Shown: positions 8,972 through 18,803, numbered from the stretch's first letter. The stretch: DNA of 64,000 nt from Bradyrhizobium sp. CCGUVB1N3 (GCF_024199925.1 NZ_JANADR010000001.1:8683501-8747500); one strand, 5' to 3'. Translations and numbers: made by a program. The notes: a model not told the origin generated them from the sequence alone.

Positions 8972-9415
8972 ATGCCGGATACGACAACCAAAGACCACGT
9001 CGGATTGTTTCACGCCTGCTATCAGATTGGCGAAAGCCGCCCCGGAGGCAGAATCTTCAAGCTGGATCTGGTTGTCGACACGCCGAACAGGCGGATCCAA
9101 GGCTTCGGCAGCATCACCCAAGCTGTTAATCCGCCGCTCGATGTCACCACCTCCCTGCAAGGCAATTACAGCCAGCTGCCGACGCTCCCGCCGGCTCCGG
9201 CACTACTTCTAGTACTCCTTACTGGCTACCCGCCAATCCACTGGCCGACGCATGGCGGGCTTGGACCGCAGATTCTGCCCAACGTCGATCTGCGCATGAC
9301 CCTGGTCCCGAACTGGCAATCGGGAATCGCCTCCTACCGCTATCGCAGCGGCCACGGCGATTGGCAGGAGATCGAGGCCGCGCCGGTCAAGCTGGTGTCT
9401 CCAGCCATCGCATGA
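8972..9415 (+). CDS. DUF1842-like protein
   Basis: This 147-residue protein has the pattern I associate with DUF1842: GLFHACYQIGESRPGG, FKLDLVVDTPNRRI, ITQAVNPPLDV, TGYPPIHWP, then LGPQILPNVDLRM and GIASYRYR. It looks like a compact beta protein. A short segment (APALLLVLL) is more hydrophobic than its surroundings and may reflect a local mutation. The start follows AGGAAAGGATAGCT. Function is unknown in the family; the pairing with the preceding gene suggests that they act together. Confidence 0.65.
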   Translation: MPDTTTKDHVGLFHACYQIGESRPGGRIFKLDLVVDTPNRRIQGFGSITQAVNPPLDVTTSLQGNYSQLPTLPPAPALLLVLLTGYPPIHWPTHGGLGPQILPNVDLRMTLVPNWQSGIASYRYRSGHGDWQEIEAAPVKLVSPAIA

Positions 9416-9785
9416 ACGATGGGCGGCGGCGATCAAGGTGAGAACGACGACTCGCGGCTGCCGTCACAGAAGAAGGCGCCGAGAGTGGCCGACACGGTTT
9501 TGTAAAGGACACCAAGCGCCTATCAACGTCCCTCGTTAGGGAAACGATTAATTGCCTAGAACGGAGTCTCGCACTGCAGGCAAGGCAACCAGGGAACAAC
9601 ACATGTCAATATGGACCACCCAGAACTAGAGTCTTGCGTCCTTTGGGGCGAGCGATGCGATTGTAACGGCAAAACAAAATCGCACTCAAAGTCAGGCTGA
9701 ATTAGCGAGTTCGCTTGCTTGCTTCCACAAGGTCACCTGTAAGTTGCCTTACAAAAGGCGCTGGGAATGCGGTTGGAAGTCTCGC
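9416..9785. other. intergenic region before the polysaccharide operon
   Basis: This 370-bp stretch is more AT-rich than its surroundings around 9600-9720 and probably carries the promoter of the three-gene operon that follows. No gene, tRNA or clear terminator is seen. Confidence 0.4.
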
Positions 9786-10991
9786 ATGAAGCTCGTACGT
9801 GTGATCATTGGCTTGGTTCTCCTGGCCGGCGGGCTGTACGTCATCATCGGCGAGCACTTCGCTGGAACTTCGGCAGACGCCACGGTAAATGCTCGACTTT
9901 ACGTCGTGCGTGCCCCGATCGACGGCCGGGTAACGCTCGCTGTCAAGAGCATTGGGACGCGCATAAACGCGGGGGAACTCGCGGCTGAAGTCACCGATGA
10001 GCGCTTCGATATCGCTCGACTTCTTGAGCTTGAGCGCGAGCGGGACAATCAACGCATCGAACTCAAACGGATTGCGGGGCAGCGTGACGCGCTATCGCGG
10101 TCGAGAGCCGGATTTGATGCGCAGTCAACCGACTATCAGCGTGGCAGGATTCGGCAGATTGAGGCGCGGATCGCTGAGACGAAGGCGACGCAGGATGCAG
10201 CAGCTGCACGCCTGCGCGAGGCGGACGCCGAATTCAAGCGCGCCAATGAATTGAACAATCGCGGCGTTCAGACGGTGGCCAACCTGGATCGGGCGCGCGC
10301 GACCTTCGATGTCGCGCAGCAAGACCTGGAAAGCGCGCAGCAGCGGGTCAACTATTTCGAGACGGAACTCGCCTCGGCCCGCACCGGCGTCTTCATAGGT
10401 GAATCCTACAACGATGCCCCCTTTTCGACGCAGCGCATTCGGGAACTCGATCAGCGACTGGCTGAACTGCATGTCGACGAGGAGCAGATCAAGGCGCGCA
10501 TCGCTCAATTCGATCAGCAAATCGATGCCGAGCGTCTGCGCGTCAATCGGCTGACGTCCGCGACGCTCAGTGCCAAGGTCCCGGGTCTGGTCTGGGATAT
10601 CCTGGTGGACGATGGCGGGTATGCACGGCGCGGACAAGACCTGGTCAAGCTCGTCGACTGCAACAGCCTCGTCGTCACCGCGGGCGTATCCGAATCGCTT
10701 TATGACAGCGTTTCCGTCGGCGCGGCGGTGCAGTTTCGGCTTTTCGGCGACGAGCGAATTTTCGATGGAACCGTCACCCGGCTCGGCGGAGCCGGTGCGT
10801 CGCCGCTTTACGCAAATCTCGCGGTGGGGCCCAGTCCGCAGCATCTGCAGCGCTTCGACGTGACAGTGACTGTGCCGGGCCTCGCACAACAAGCCGATCT
10901 TGGCTGCGCCATCGGGCGCACCGGGCGTGTTGTGTTTTCGAGCGGCCCGATCGCCCAATTCCGTCGCTTTCTCACACGGTACGGCCTCTAA
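9786..10991 (+). CDS. HlyD-family periplasmic adaptor (membrane fusion protein) for a GT2 synthase
   Basis: This protein of about 401 residues has an N-terminal membrane anchor (LVRVIIGLVLLAGGLYVII), a biotinyl-lipoyl-like strand pair (VRAPIDGRVTLAVKSIG, and later LSAKVPGLVWDILVDDGGY) and a long alpha-helical coiled-coil hairpin between about residues 75 and 270. Together this is the architecture of HlyD/EmrA/Alg44-like adaptors. The ATG at 9786 is preferred to a TTG at 9744 because of GGAAGTC upstream. Its TAA overlaps the ATG of the next gene (TAATG), so the synthase is translationally coupled to it. As with Alg44, the adaptor could help pass a newly made polysaccharide through the periplasm; that role is inferred from the pairing. 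Confidence 0.85.
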   Translation: MKLVRVIIGLVLLAGGLYVIIGEHFAGTSADATVNARLYVVRAPIDGRVTLAVKSIGTRINAGELAAEVTDERFDIARLLELERERDNQRIELKRIAGQRDALSRSRAGFDAQSTDYQRGRIRQIEARIAETKATQDAAAARLREADAEFKRANELNNRGVQTVANLDRARATFDVAQQDLESAQQRVNYFETELASARTGVFIGESYNDAPFSTQRIRELDQRLAELHVDEEQIKARIAQFDQQIDAERLRVNRLTSATLSAKVPGLVWDILVDDGGYARRGQDLVKLVDCNSLVVTAGVSESLYDSVSVGAAVQFRLFGDERIFDGTVTRLGGAGASPLYANLAVGPSPQHLQRFDVTVTVPGLAQQADLGCAIGRTGRVVFSSGPIAQFRRFLTRYGL

Positions 10992-12961
10992 TGCTTCTGC
11001 TATCGCCACTCCTCGCCGCCCTAGCCTTAGGCGCCGTCATCATCGGGCTCCGCCTGACGGTTCTCCCACTGCTTAACCCAAGTCGATGGTACTGGCGCAC
11101 CCTTCTGCTTGGAATGGCGGCGCTTCTCTCATGGCGCTACGTTGTATGGCGGTTTACCGAGACCTTGGTGCCGCTTGACTGGACCCCGGATGCCCTGGTC
11201 AGTTGGGGCTTCGCAACTCTCGAGGGCCTGACTGTTCTCTCCTCGTCAATCGCATTCGTGATCCTCTCGCGGGTGAGGGAGCGCACGGCAGAGGCCGACG
11301 AATACGCAGGATGGTGGTCACCTGGAGAAGCGCCAAGCGTAGACATCTTCATCACGACCTACAATGAACCGCTTGAGATACTCGAGCGGACAATCATCGG
11401 GGCCAAAGCCGTGCGTTTTCCAAAACTTCGCGTCTTTGTCCTTGACGATGGCCGCAGGGACTGGCTCCGGCTCGCCTGCGAGCGGCACTCTGTGGGATAC
11501 ATTGCGCGCTCCGACAACGCGCACGCCAAGGCAGGAAACATCAACCACGCACTTGCCGAGCGTGCCCGGGATCCAGATCGATCGGATTTTGTCGCCATCC
11601 TGGATGCGGACTTTATTCCACACGTCGATTTCATCGACCGCACAGTGGCGCTGTTTCACGATCAAAGTGTTGGCCTGGTTCAAACGCCACAGCACTTTTT
11701 CAATCCGGACCCGATCCAGCACAACCTCGGCATCAGCGCCGGGTACCCGGATGAGCAACGACACTTCTTTGACAATGTGGAACCGGCAAGGGATGCCTGG
11801 GGAATCGCGATCTGTTGCGGCACCTCGTCCGTGATGAGGGTGCGAGCAATACAACAGATCGGCCTGCTTCCGACGCAAAGCGTGACCGAGGACTTCCTGC
11901 TCACGCTCAAGCTCGCCGAAAACGGATGGCAAACCGTCTATCTCAACGAACCGCTGACCGAGGGTTTGGCTCCGGAGGGACTCAAGGAATACATCATCCA
12001 GCGGGGCCGCTGGTGCCTCGGCCTGATGCAGATTGTGCGCAACTGCTACAATCCATTTGGTTCCCATCGATTAGGTTTGATGCACCGAATCAGTGTCATC
12101 GATTCCGTTCTCTATTGGCTAACAACCTTTCCCTTCCGCTTGGCGAGTCTGATTTGTCCGCTTCTGTACTGGTGGCTCGGTATTACGATCATGAATGCCT
12201 CGCTCGTCGATATCATCAGATACTATGTCCCGTACTACGTCATGGTCCTGGTGGCCCTGAACTGGCTCTCGAAGGGGCTGTTTATCCCCATTGTCAACGA
12301 TACGGCGCAGGTGATCGCCGCTTGGCCGATCTGTCGGGCCGCGGCGATCGGTCTCTTGACGAGAGGACCGCATAGATTCTCGGTGACAGCCAAGGGCGGC
12401 GACAGAACGAGGGTCGTCGTCCAATGGTCATTGATGCAACCGTTTCTAATCCTGCTTGGATTGACCCTTGGTGGCCTGATCGTGCCGCTGAATTCCGATT
12501 TCGTCTTCAATACCTCGTCGACAGCCAGCGACGGTGTCGCCATCGTTCTGTTCTGGACGGTCTACAACGTCCCAGTCTTGCTGGTGGCGATCGCGGCGTG
12601 CATCGAACGACCCAGATATAACCGACCGCAGCGCCAGGTGCTTGAACCGATCACGTTGACGATCGGAGATGATCGACACCGTGGCTGGCTCGTGAATCTC
12701 GGGCCGGAAGGCGCTCGCATCAGCGGACCATTCGGTCTTTCGGTAGGGGCGATAGGCAAACTGACCATCCCAGCTATCGGCGATGTCGAGGCGCGAGTTC
12801 TTGCGGTAACTCGTGACGGTTACCGGCTAAGATTTTCGTCGAGCACCGAACAGCAGGCCCAAATTATCAAAAAGCTCCACACCGCCCGGGCCCTTCCGGG
12901 ATCCGATCGCGGCGACCTCGTTCGCATCATCCGCGAGTTGGCCCGGGCTCTGACCCGTTGA
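10991..12961 (+). CDS. cellulose-synthase-like processive GT2 with PilZ-like C-terminus
   Basis: This 656-residue inner-membrane glycosyltransferase has N-terminal membrane helices and then the GT2 core with the processive-synthase signature: FVLDDG at about residue 150, LDADF at about 203, SVTEDF at about 297 and IIQRGRW at about 335. Four or more membrane helices follow (residues about 365-535). The C-terminal 100 residues (LEPITLTIGDDRHRGWLVNLGPEG) resemble a PilZ domain, which in BcsA binds cyclic di-GMP, but the usual RxxxR and (D/N)xSxxG motifs are imperfect here (RYNR and NLGPEG). It probably polymerises a beta-glucan or similar exopolysaccharide; the sugar cannot be read from sequence. 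No bcsB, bcsC or bcsZ is present nearby. Confidence 0.88.
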   Translation: MLLLSPLLAALALGAVIIGLRLTVLPLLNPSRWYWRTLLLGMAALLSWRYVVWRFTETLVPLDWTPDALVSWGFATLEGLTVLSSSIAFVILSRVRERTAEADEYAGWWSPGEAPSVDIFITTYNEPLEILERTIIGAKAVRFPKLRVFVLDDGRRDWLRLACERHSVGYIARSDNAHAKAGNINHALAERARDPDRSDFVAILDADFIPHVDFIDRTVALFHDQSVGLVQTPQHFFNPDPIQHNLGISAGYPDEQRHFFDNVEPARDAWGIAICCGTSSVMRVRAIQQIGLLPTQSVTEDFLLTLKLAENGWQTVYLNEPLTEGLAPEGLKEYIIQRGRWCLGLMQIVRNCYNPFGSHRLGLMHRISVIDSVLYWLTTFPFRLASLICPLLYWWLGITIMNASLVDIIRYYVPYYVMVLVALNWLSKGLFIPIVNDTAQVIAAWPICRAAAIGLLTRGPHRFSVTAKGGDRTRVVVQWSLMQPFLILLGLTLGGLIVPLNSDFVFNTSSTASDGVAIVLFWTVYNVPVLLVAIAACIERPRYNRPQRQVLEPITLTIGDDRHRGWLVNLGPEGARISGPFGLSVGAIGKLTIPAIGDVEARVLAVTRDGYRLRFSSSTEQQAQIIKKLHTARALPGSDRGDLVRIIRELARALTR

Positions 12962-12970
12962 GGAGGCGTG

Positions 12971-14059
12971 ATGGCGAACAGACGAATGAGCTTGCGCACG
13001 CTCGTGTTCTTTGGCGGTGCAACGTTGATGCTGGTTCCGGCTATGGTGACCGCGACATTGTACGCCGCGATCTTGGAGCAGCGCGGCGAGGAACTGCAGG
13101 TCGAAAAGTTGACAACCCGCGGCGAACTGAGCGCGAACCTGCTGGCGCGCCGCATCTATGGGGTTTGGATGGACGTGGCCCGACTGGCGGAGCTGATCGA
13201 TCCTACTGACCTCGCGAACGCTCGCGAGCACATCCAATTCCTGAGCCGCCTGGATAGCCGCTACTCATGGCTCGGCATAGCCGATCTTGAGGGAAAGGTG
13301 CTGGCGGCCAGGAACGGGATGCTTGAGGGCGCAAGTGTTGCGCAGAGGCCATGGTTCAGACGCGGCCTGGATGCGCCGGCTGCGGTCGATGTCCACGAGG
13401 CGCAACTCCTGGCAAGCCTCTTGCCTGCGTCCCCTGAACCCTATCGGTTCGTCGATCTGGCTGCACCCGTGCGGCATGATAGTTCCGTTGTCGGCGTGAT
13501 CGGAGCGCACCTCAATTGGACATGGGTGGAGGAGGGGATGGCTGCTTTGCAGCCGCCTGGAATCGATGTGCTGCTGCTGTCGCGGGACCGAACCGTGCTG
13601 TTTGGCCCGACCGATCTCGTCAACAAGCGGCTAAGCGTCGGCTCAGCGCTTGCCGCCAGCCGCGTCACCAGAGCGTTTTCGAACGAGCGGTGGCCTGACG
13701 GCAAAGACTATTTCACAGTGATCGTTCCGAGCATTGGTTTTGCAGATCTTCCGAGCTTCGGCTGGTCTCTCCTGGTCCGACAGAACGCCGACGACGCCAT
13801 GTCATCAACCCGCGAACTGATCCGATCTTTCTGGATCACTCTCGGCGCTGGCGCGGTTGTCGCGCTGGCGCTGCTCCTATGTGCCGCCCAATGGATCAGA
13901 ACGCCGCTGCGCCGGCTCTCGGAATCCGCCGAGGCCATCCTGCTCGATCCTGACTCGCCTCCGCCGCACCAGGAGACCAGGTTTGAGGAAGCGGCAAGGC
14001 TAAGTGATGCGCTGGCTCACGTGCAGTCCAAGCTGATGGGGCGTCGCTCCAACTCGTAG
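12971..14059 (+). CDS. membrane sensor with dCache-like periplasmic domain, no output domain
   Basis: This 362-residue protein has an N-terminal membrane helix (TLVFFGGATLMLVPAMV) and a periplasmic domain of about 240 residues with Cache features (LDSRYSWLGIADLEGKVL, RPWFRRGLD, FGWSLLVRQ). A second membrane helix at about 285-305 and a HAMP-like segment follow (RTPLRRLSESAEAIL), after which the protein stops. No kinase, GGDEF or methyl-accepting domain is present. The start ATG at 12971 follows AGGAGG directly after the synthase stop, so it is the third gene of the operon. It might sense a ligand and act on the synthase complex by contact, or be a truncated receptor; both are inference. Confidence 0.8.
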   Translation: MANRRMSLRTLVFFGGATLMLVPAMVTATLYAAILEQRGEELQVEKLTTRGELSANLLARRIYGVWMDVARLAELIDPTDLANAREHIQFLSRLDSRYSWLGIADLEGKVLAARNGMLEGASVAQRPWFRRGLDAPAAVDVHEAQLLASLLPASPEPYRFVDLAAPVRHDSSVVGVIGAHLNWTWVEEGMAALQPPGIDVLLLSRDRTVLFGPTDLVNKRLSVGSALAASRVTRAFSNERWPDGKDYFTVIVPSIGFADLPSFGWSLLVRQNADDAMSSTRELIRSFWITLGAGAVVALALLLCAAQWIRTPLRRLSESAEAILLDPDSPPPHQETRFEEAARLSDALAHVQSKLMGRRSNS

Positions 14060-14232
14060 TTGCAGTCCCATGAACGAGAGTGGAGCAGCGCCGTGACTCG
14101 AACGATGATAGGAGGGACCTTTGTCAAGCGCGCTTGACATTGTGGGCCGCGCCTTTCGTTGGATGCCCCCTGCATGGCAATCGTCGCGCTTCGCGGCCGC
14201 AGGAGTGGCCGCGACCAGGCGTATTTCCCGCA

Positions 14233-14477
14233 TCACCGCACGGCCCGCTTGACGTCGGCACGCGCGAACGGCCAGTTCTGGAGCGCATCGTCCGTCAAAT
14301 CTCCGGCAACGGCCAACGCAGCCCAGCCGCCGCGGCGCGCGTCAGATTGTCCGGACGTTACTGCCGGCGATCCCCAGCATTGCCGCAATCTCGCGGGCGC
14401 TGCTTCCGCCTCTGGCACGCCGCAGCACGCAGCATCTGTCTCAATTGTCTCATGGTCAGTCTTCTCTTTGCCGGCAT
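14233..14477 (-). pseudogene. IS21 istA N-terminal fragment, frameshifted
   Basis: From the ATG at 14477 the minus strand reads MPAKRRLTMRQLRQMLRAA, then shifts frame and continues with SSAREIAAMLGIAGSNV-like helix-turn-helix sequence and LTDDALQNWPF. This is the N-terminus of an IS21-family IstA related to, but different from, the complete one at 14827. Nothing recognisable of its catalytic domain remains. It lies just outside the left end of the complete IS21 element. Confidence 0.65.
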
Positions 14478-14826
14478 CAAGCTCTCCTCGTTCGCCACGA
14501 GGCGCTTGATGCCAAAGTTGCTGACCCAGGGCGGGTTCGCGGCCTCTCCCGCTTCATCGGCTCCGCATCAATGCGAGACCAGACGACGTGCGAGTGTTTG
14601 CGCCCAATCTCTTCATGGAAGCCACCCTGTGTTTCTGCCCCCTTTCGCGATGGTGCATGTTTCGCGGGATCGTGAGCACGGATTTCAGAGCATCGTGAGC
14701 AGAGATTTCAGACGATCGTGAGCACGGATTTCGCGGGATCGTGAGCAGTTTTTCAATGGCTCAGCCCGCTTCGGCCGACAACTCAACCGGCTTAGGAACT
14801 GCCTCGTCAGTGAACGAGGAAGGCCG

Positions 14827-16368
14827 ATGCCCACCCAGAGATTGTCGATGCGCCGGATCAAAGAGGTTCTCCGCTTAAAACATGTTCAAGGCTTGCCGGA
14901 GCGAGCCATCGCGCGCACCCTGGGCATCAGCAACGGTGCCGTACACAGCTATCTGCGCCGAGCCGGGGCTGCCGGGCTGAACTGGCCGTTGCCGACGGGA
15001 ATGACCGACGAGGACGTGGAGCTGCTGCTTTTCCCTGCGCCGAAGCCTGCGGCGCTGAGCCCCCAGCGGGCTGTTCCCGACTGGGGCTATGTCGACAAGG
15101 AGCTGCGTCGGCGCAACGTGACCCGCCGGCTGCTGTGGGACGAGTATCGCGCCACCCATCCCGATGGCTTCGGCTATACTTGGTTTTGCACGACCTACGA
15201 GGCCTGGAAGGGGCGGGCCCGACCTTCGATGCGGCAGACCCATCTGGGCGGCGAGAAGGTTTTCGTGGATTTCGCCGGCGACACCATCGACGTCATCGCC
15301 CCCTTAACCGGGGAAGTGCAGCCGATGAAGCTGTTCGTCGCGGCTATGGGCGCCTCCAATTATACATACGCCGAGGCCTGCCCAACCGAAGGGCTCGCTG
15401 ACTGGATCCGGGTCCACATCAACCTTTTCACTTTCCTCGGCGGCGCGCCGACGTTCGTGGTCTGCGACAATCTGAAGGCCGCTGTCACCAATCCCGATCG
15501 CCACGACCCCGGCCTCAACCGAACCTATGCCGAGATGGCGAGCTATTACGGCACGGCCATTCTCGCAGCCCGGCCGCGACGCCCAAAAGATAAGGCAAAG
15601 GTCGAAGTTGCGGTGCAAGTCGCGCAGCGATGGATTCTGGCGCGGTTGCGCAACCAACGCTTCTTTTCGTTGGCGGAGCTGAACGCAGCAATCAAAATCC
15701 TCGTCGTCGAACTCAATGCCCGGCAGATGCGCGACTTTGGTGCCAGCCGTGCCGAACTGTTCGCCGACCTCGACAAGCCCAAGCTCACAAAGCTGCCGGA
15801 CCTGGCCTACGCTTTCGCGCGCTGGAAGCGATGCCGGGTCGGCCCCGACTATCATATCGAGATCGACGGACACTGGTATTCCACGCCGTATCGGCTCATC
15901 CGTGAGCTTGTCGATGCGCGCATCGACGATAGGACGGTCGAGATCTTCCACAGCGGCCGCAGGATCGCCAGCCACGCCCGCGCGCCCAACCGGCGGGGCC
16001 ACACCACCGTCACCGAGCACATGCCCAGCGCCCATCGCCGCTACGGCCAATGGACGCCCGCCAGAGTGATCGCCGCCGGCGATCGGATCGGCCCGTCGAC
16101 CGCCGCCTTCTTCCAGGCGGTGATCGCGGCCCGGCCACATCCCGAGCAAGGCTTTCGCACCTGCCTCGGCATTCTGTCGCTCGTCAAAAGCTACGGCGCC
16201 GAGCGCGTCGACGCAGCCTGCCGGCGCGGCATTCTGATCAAGGCGCGATCCGTCGCCTCGATCCGCTCCATCCTCCAGAACGGCCTGGATCGCACCTTTC
16301 TCGACGAGCCCTCCGAACACCAACCCCTGCGCCACGGCAACATCCGCGGCCGGGATTATTTCCACTGA
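14827..16368 (+). CDS. istA: IS21-family transposase IstA
   Basis: This is a 513-residue DDE transposase. The N-terminal helix-turn-helix reads MRRIKEVLRLKHVQGLPERA and TLGISNGAVHSYL. The catalytic core includes EKVFVDFAGDTIDV (first D), FVVCDNLKAAV (second D) and RRPKDKAKVEVAVQ (E). A beta-rich IstA C-terminal domain follows (DYHIEIDGHWYSTPYRLI). The length and all three acidic residues are intact. The istB start follows after 16 bp. Because istB is interrupted, the element probably cannot transpose by itself even though IstA looks sound. Confidence 0.95.
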   Translation: MPTQRLSMRRIKEVLRLKHVQGLPERAIARTLGISNGAVHSYLRRAGAAGLNWPLPTGMTDEDVELLLFPAPKPAALSPQRAVPDWGYVDKELRRRNVTRRLLWDEYRATHPDGFGYTWFCTTYEAWKGRARPSMRQTHLGGEKVFVDFAGDTIDVIAPLTGEVQPMKLFVAAMGASNYTYAEACPTEGLADWIRVHINLFTFLGGAPTFVVCDNLKAAVTNPDRHDPGLNRTYAEMASYYGTAILAARPRRPKDKAKVEVAVQVAQRWILARLRNQRFFSLAELNAAIKILVVELNARQMRDFGASRAELFADLDKPKLTKLPDLAYAFARWKRCRVGPDYHIEIDGHWYSTPYRLIRELVDARIDDRTVEIFHSGRRIASHARAPNRRGHTTVTEHMPSAHRRYGQWTPARVIAAGDRIGPSTAAFFQAVIAARPHPEQGFRTCLGILSLVKSYGAERVDAACRRGILIKARSVASIRSILQNGLDRTFLDEPSEHQPLRHGNIRGRDYFH

Positions 16369-16739
16369 AGCCAAGGAGACCCGTATGCTCAACCATCCCA
16401 CCCACGAACGCCTGATCGAACTCGGCTTGAGAGGCATGGCGAAGGCCTTCGAGGAGCAGCGACGATCGCCTGATCTCGAAGCCTTGCCGTTCGAAGATCG
16501 CATCGGCCTGCTGGTCGACCGGGAAGCGGCGGAACGCGACACCAGGCGGCTCACCACGCGCCTCAAGCTGGCCTCGCTCCGCCAGAATGCCTGCGTAGAG
16601 GACGTCGATTTGCGCATACCGCGGGGTATCGACCGGGCCGTCTTCGCCAAGCTCGTCAGCGGCGACTGGATCGATCGCCACGAGAATTTGCTCATAACCG
16701 GGGCGACCGAGCTGGTTGCATGATGCACATCTCCCTATG

Positions 16740-18803
16740 TCATTGATAGTCGAAGCTTTGTTGCCGGATATCTTGTGATACTGCACGACCGTTCTTTGCC
16801 GCAAGCCGAACTTCGTGCAGGTCGAGATCAGTCTCCCGGATCACATACGGTGCGCCGACGCAACTTTGCTTAGCCGGCAAGACGCCATCCTTGATCAACC
16901 GTACCACCGTCATCTTGCTGACGCCCAAACGACTGGCCGCCTCATGCAGGATCAGCTCTCCGCGCCCGCTGCGCTCGCCGTCTCGATACACAGCGACATT
17001 ATGATCGTTGCGGAAGACGCAAACACGCTGCTGCGTCCACGTGTGGCCCTTCGCCGTTCGCATGCCAAGTCGATTGAGGATGGAGGCGATGCTCCCGTCC
17101 GGTAGCAAACGCGCTAGATCACGGATTAACTGTTCGATCGTGGCACTGGTCTTCCAACGATGCTGCCCGGCGCGGTTTTTCGCGACTTCCAGCATAGTGT
17201 GGTCGCCGCCCTTCCAGTGCAACTTGAGATGCAGCACGCCTGGCTCGACTGTAACGATGATCTCTTCAAGCACCGTTCTCAATATCCGCTTGCGTGTCGC
17301 GACCGAGGCGTCGGGATGCTTCCAAAGTCGCGCAACATCCGTCCCTAGCGCCAAAATCTCCGCACGAACAGTTTCGGTTACAGCGGGTGGAAGAGTCTCT
17401 CGAACGAGGCGTATCTCCTCCTCAAGGCGTGCCACCTCGGCTAGCCGTTCATTCCAGCGTCGTTCGAGATCTCCTGCAACAAGTCTATTGTCTGGATCAA
17501 CGGCATCATATTGTCGATGAGCTCGAGCCGCCTCATAGCGCGCCTGTTCAAGCGCAAGCTCAATCTGTCGGAGCCGCTGCGCGCCATCGTGCTCGCGGTC
17601 GGCAATCGCTTGCAGCGCTGCTTCTAGGCCAAGTGGGGCGATTAGTGCCAACACCTCGGTTGATACTGCGGTATCGATGCGCATGTTGCCGAACGCAATA
17701 CATTTCGTCCGACGCCCATGATTCACGACGGCATCGTTGCAGAGGTATCGCGCAACGCCTCGCAATCCGTTGTGTTGTACCTTGAGCTTACGTCCGCAAT
17801 GTCCGCATCGCAGCAGGCCGACCAACAATCCACCACCGTTGCGCACGGACCCCGGCACCATCTCTCCCTTCATGTTGGCGTTCCCGTTGATGGTCCGCTG
17901 GTTCTTCTCATAGTCGTCCCAGAAGATATAACCTTCGTGATGATCACGAATCAAAACCTCCCATTCTTCCCGCGGCCGGCGCACGCTGCGCGTGATCAGT
18001 TTGCGCCCAGCTTCCACGCGAACCTGTGATCCGGTCCGGCCAAACACATAAGCGCCAGCGTAAATCGGATTGGTCAATAGTCGGTGGACCGTATTGTAAC
18101 GAGGCAACTGCCATTCTACCATACGGCCACGCGGCCCATGCACGATAATCGGCATCTTCAAACCCTCGTCGCACAGCCAAATGGCCACCTGACGGACGCT
18201 GCCGAATTCGGAGAACTTGCGGAATGCCAGATGAAGGGCTTCGCGTACACGTTTATCGGGGTCAATCTCCAACCGGTCATCAGCGCTGCGCACATATCCG
18301 ACCGCTACGCTCGTGTGAAGGTCGCCGCGTGCGGCCTTGAGGCGTAAGGCCTCTTGCGAACGCTGGCGCAGGATCGAAAGTTCGAGTTCGCTGAATGTCC
18401 CCTTCATCCCCAGCAGCAAACGATCGTTGATAAGCTTTGGATCGTACACGCCGTCTTCGTCGATAATCAGGCTGTTCACCAACGAGCAGAACTCCAAGAG
18501 CGTGTGCCAATCGCGTCCATTACGGGCTAGCCGTGAAGCCTCGATGGCGAGCACGGCGCCGGCTGCGCCGGTGCAGATTGCGGCTAACAGGCGCTCAAAG
18601 CCCGGGCGCGCGGTGCCACCGCCAGAGCGCCCCAGGTCTTCATCGATGACGATCACATTGTCCCAGCCAAGAGCTCGCGCACGCGTTGCGAGCGCGTACT
18701 GTCGCCGGCGACTCTCCGGATTGTTGGCAAGCTGATCGGACGTTGATTGTCGTACATAGACATAGGCGCTCCGCGACAGGTGATGAGGCGCGATCTTATT
18801 CAT
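16740..18803 (-). CDS. large serine recombinase 1
   Basis: This 687-residue protein has an N-terminal resolvase domain with the catalytic Ser in AYVYVRQSTSDQ (about residue 17) and the conserved arginine motif IEASRLARNGRDW (about 95-107). A recombinase domain follows (about 190-300, with TNPIYAGAYVFGR), then a zinc ribbon (LLRCGHCGRKLKVQ and a later Cys) and a long coiled coil (about 395-490). The C-terminal end has a helix-turn-helix-like stretch (LHEAASRLGVSKMTVVRLIK). All catalytic elements appear intact. Its ATG overlaps the ends of the two preceding ORFs. It very probably catalysed insertion of this cassette and may be able to excise it. Confidence 0.93.
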   Translation of the reverse strand: MNKIAPHHLSRSAYVYVRQSTSDQLANNPESRRRQYALATRARALGWDNVIVIDEDLGRSGGGTARPGFERLLAAICTGAAGAVLAIEASRLARNGRDWHTLLEFCSLVNSLIIDEDGVYDPKLINDRLLLGMKGTFSELELSILRQRSQEALRLKAARGDLHTSVAVGYVRSADDRLEIDPDKRVREALHLAFRKFSEFGSVRQVAIWLCDEGLKMPIIVHGPRGRMVEWQLPRYNTVHRLLTNPIYAGAYVFGRTGSQVRVEAGRKLITRSVRRPREEWEVLIRDHHEGYIFWDDYEKNQRTINGNANMKGEMVPGSVRNGGGLLVGLLRCGHCGRKLKVQHNGLRGVARYLCNDAVVNHGRRTKCIAFGNMRIDTAVSTEVLALIAPLGLEAALQAIADREHDGAQRLRQIELALEQARYEAARAHRQYDAVDPDNRLVAGDLERRWNERLAEVARLEEEIRLVRETLPPAVTETVRAEILALGTDVARLWKHPDASVATRKRILRTVLEEIIVTVEPGVLHLKLHWKGGDHTMLEVAKNRAGQHRWKTSATIEQLIRDLARLLPDGSIASILNRLGMRTAKGHTWTQQRVCVFRNDHNVAVYRDGERSGRGELILHEAASRLGVSKMTVVRLIKDGVLPAKQSCVGAPYVIRETDLDLHEVRLAAKNGRAVSQDIRQQSFDYQ

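Noticed and set aside
10125..11009. 294-codon minus-strand ORF
   Set aside because: Antisense to the HlyD-like adaptor; no family resemblance.
14669..14760. Four GATCGTGAGCA-type repeats as a CRISPR-like or iteron array
   Set aside because: They lie just inside the IS21 left end and are matched at the right end, as expected for transposase binding sites.
15304..16728. 474-codon minus-strand ORF
   Set aside because: Antisense shadow of istA and the start of istB.
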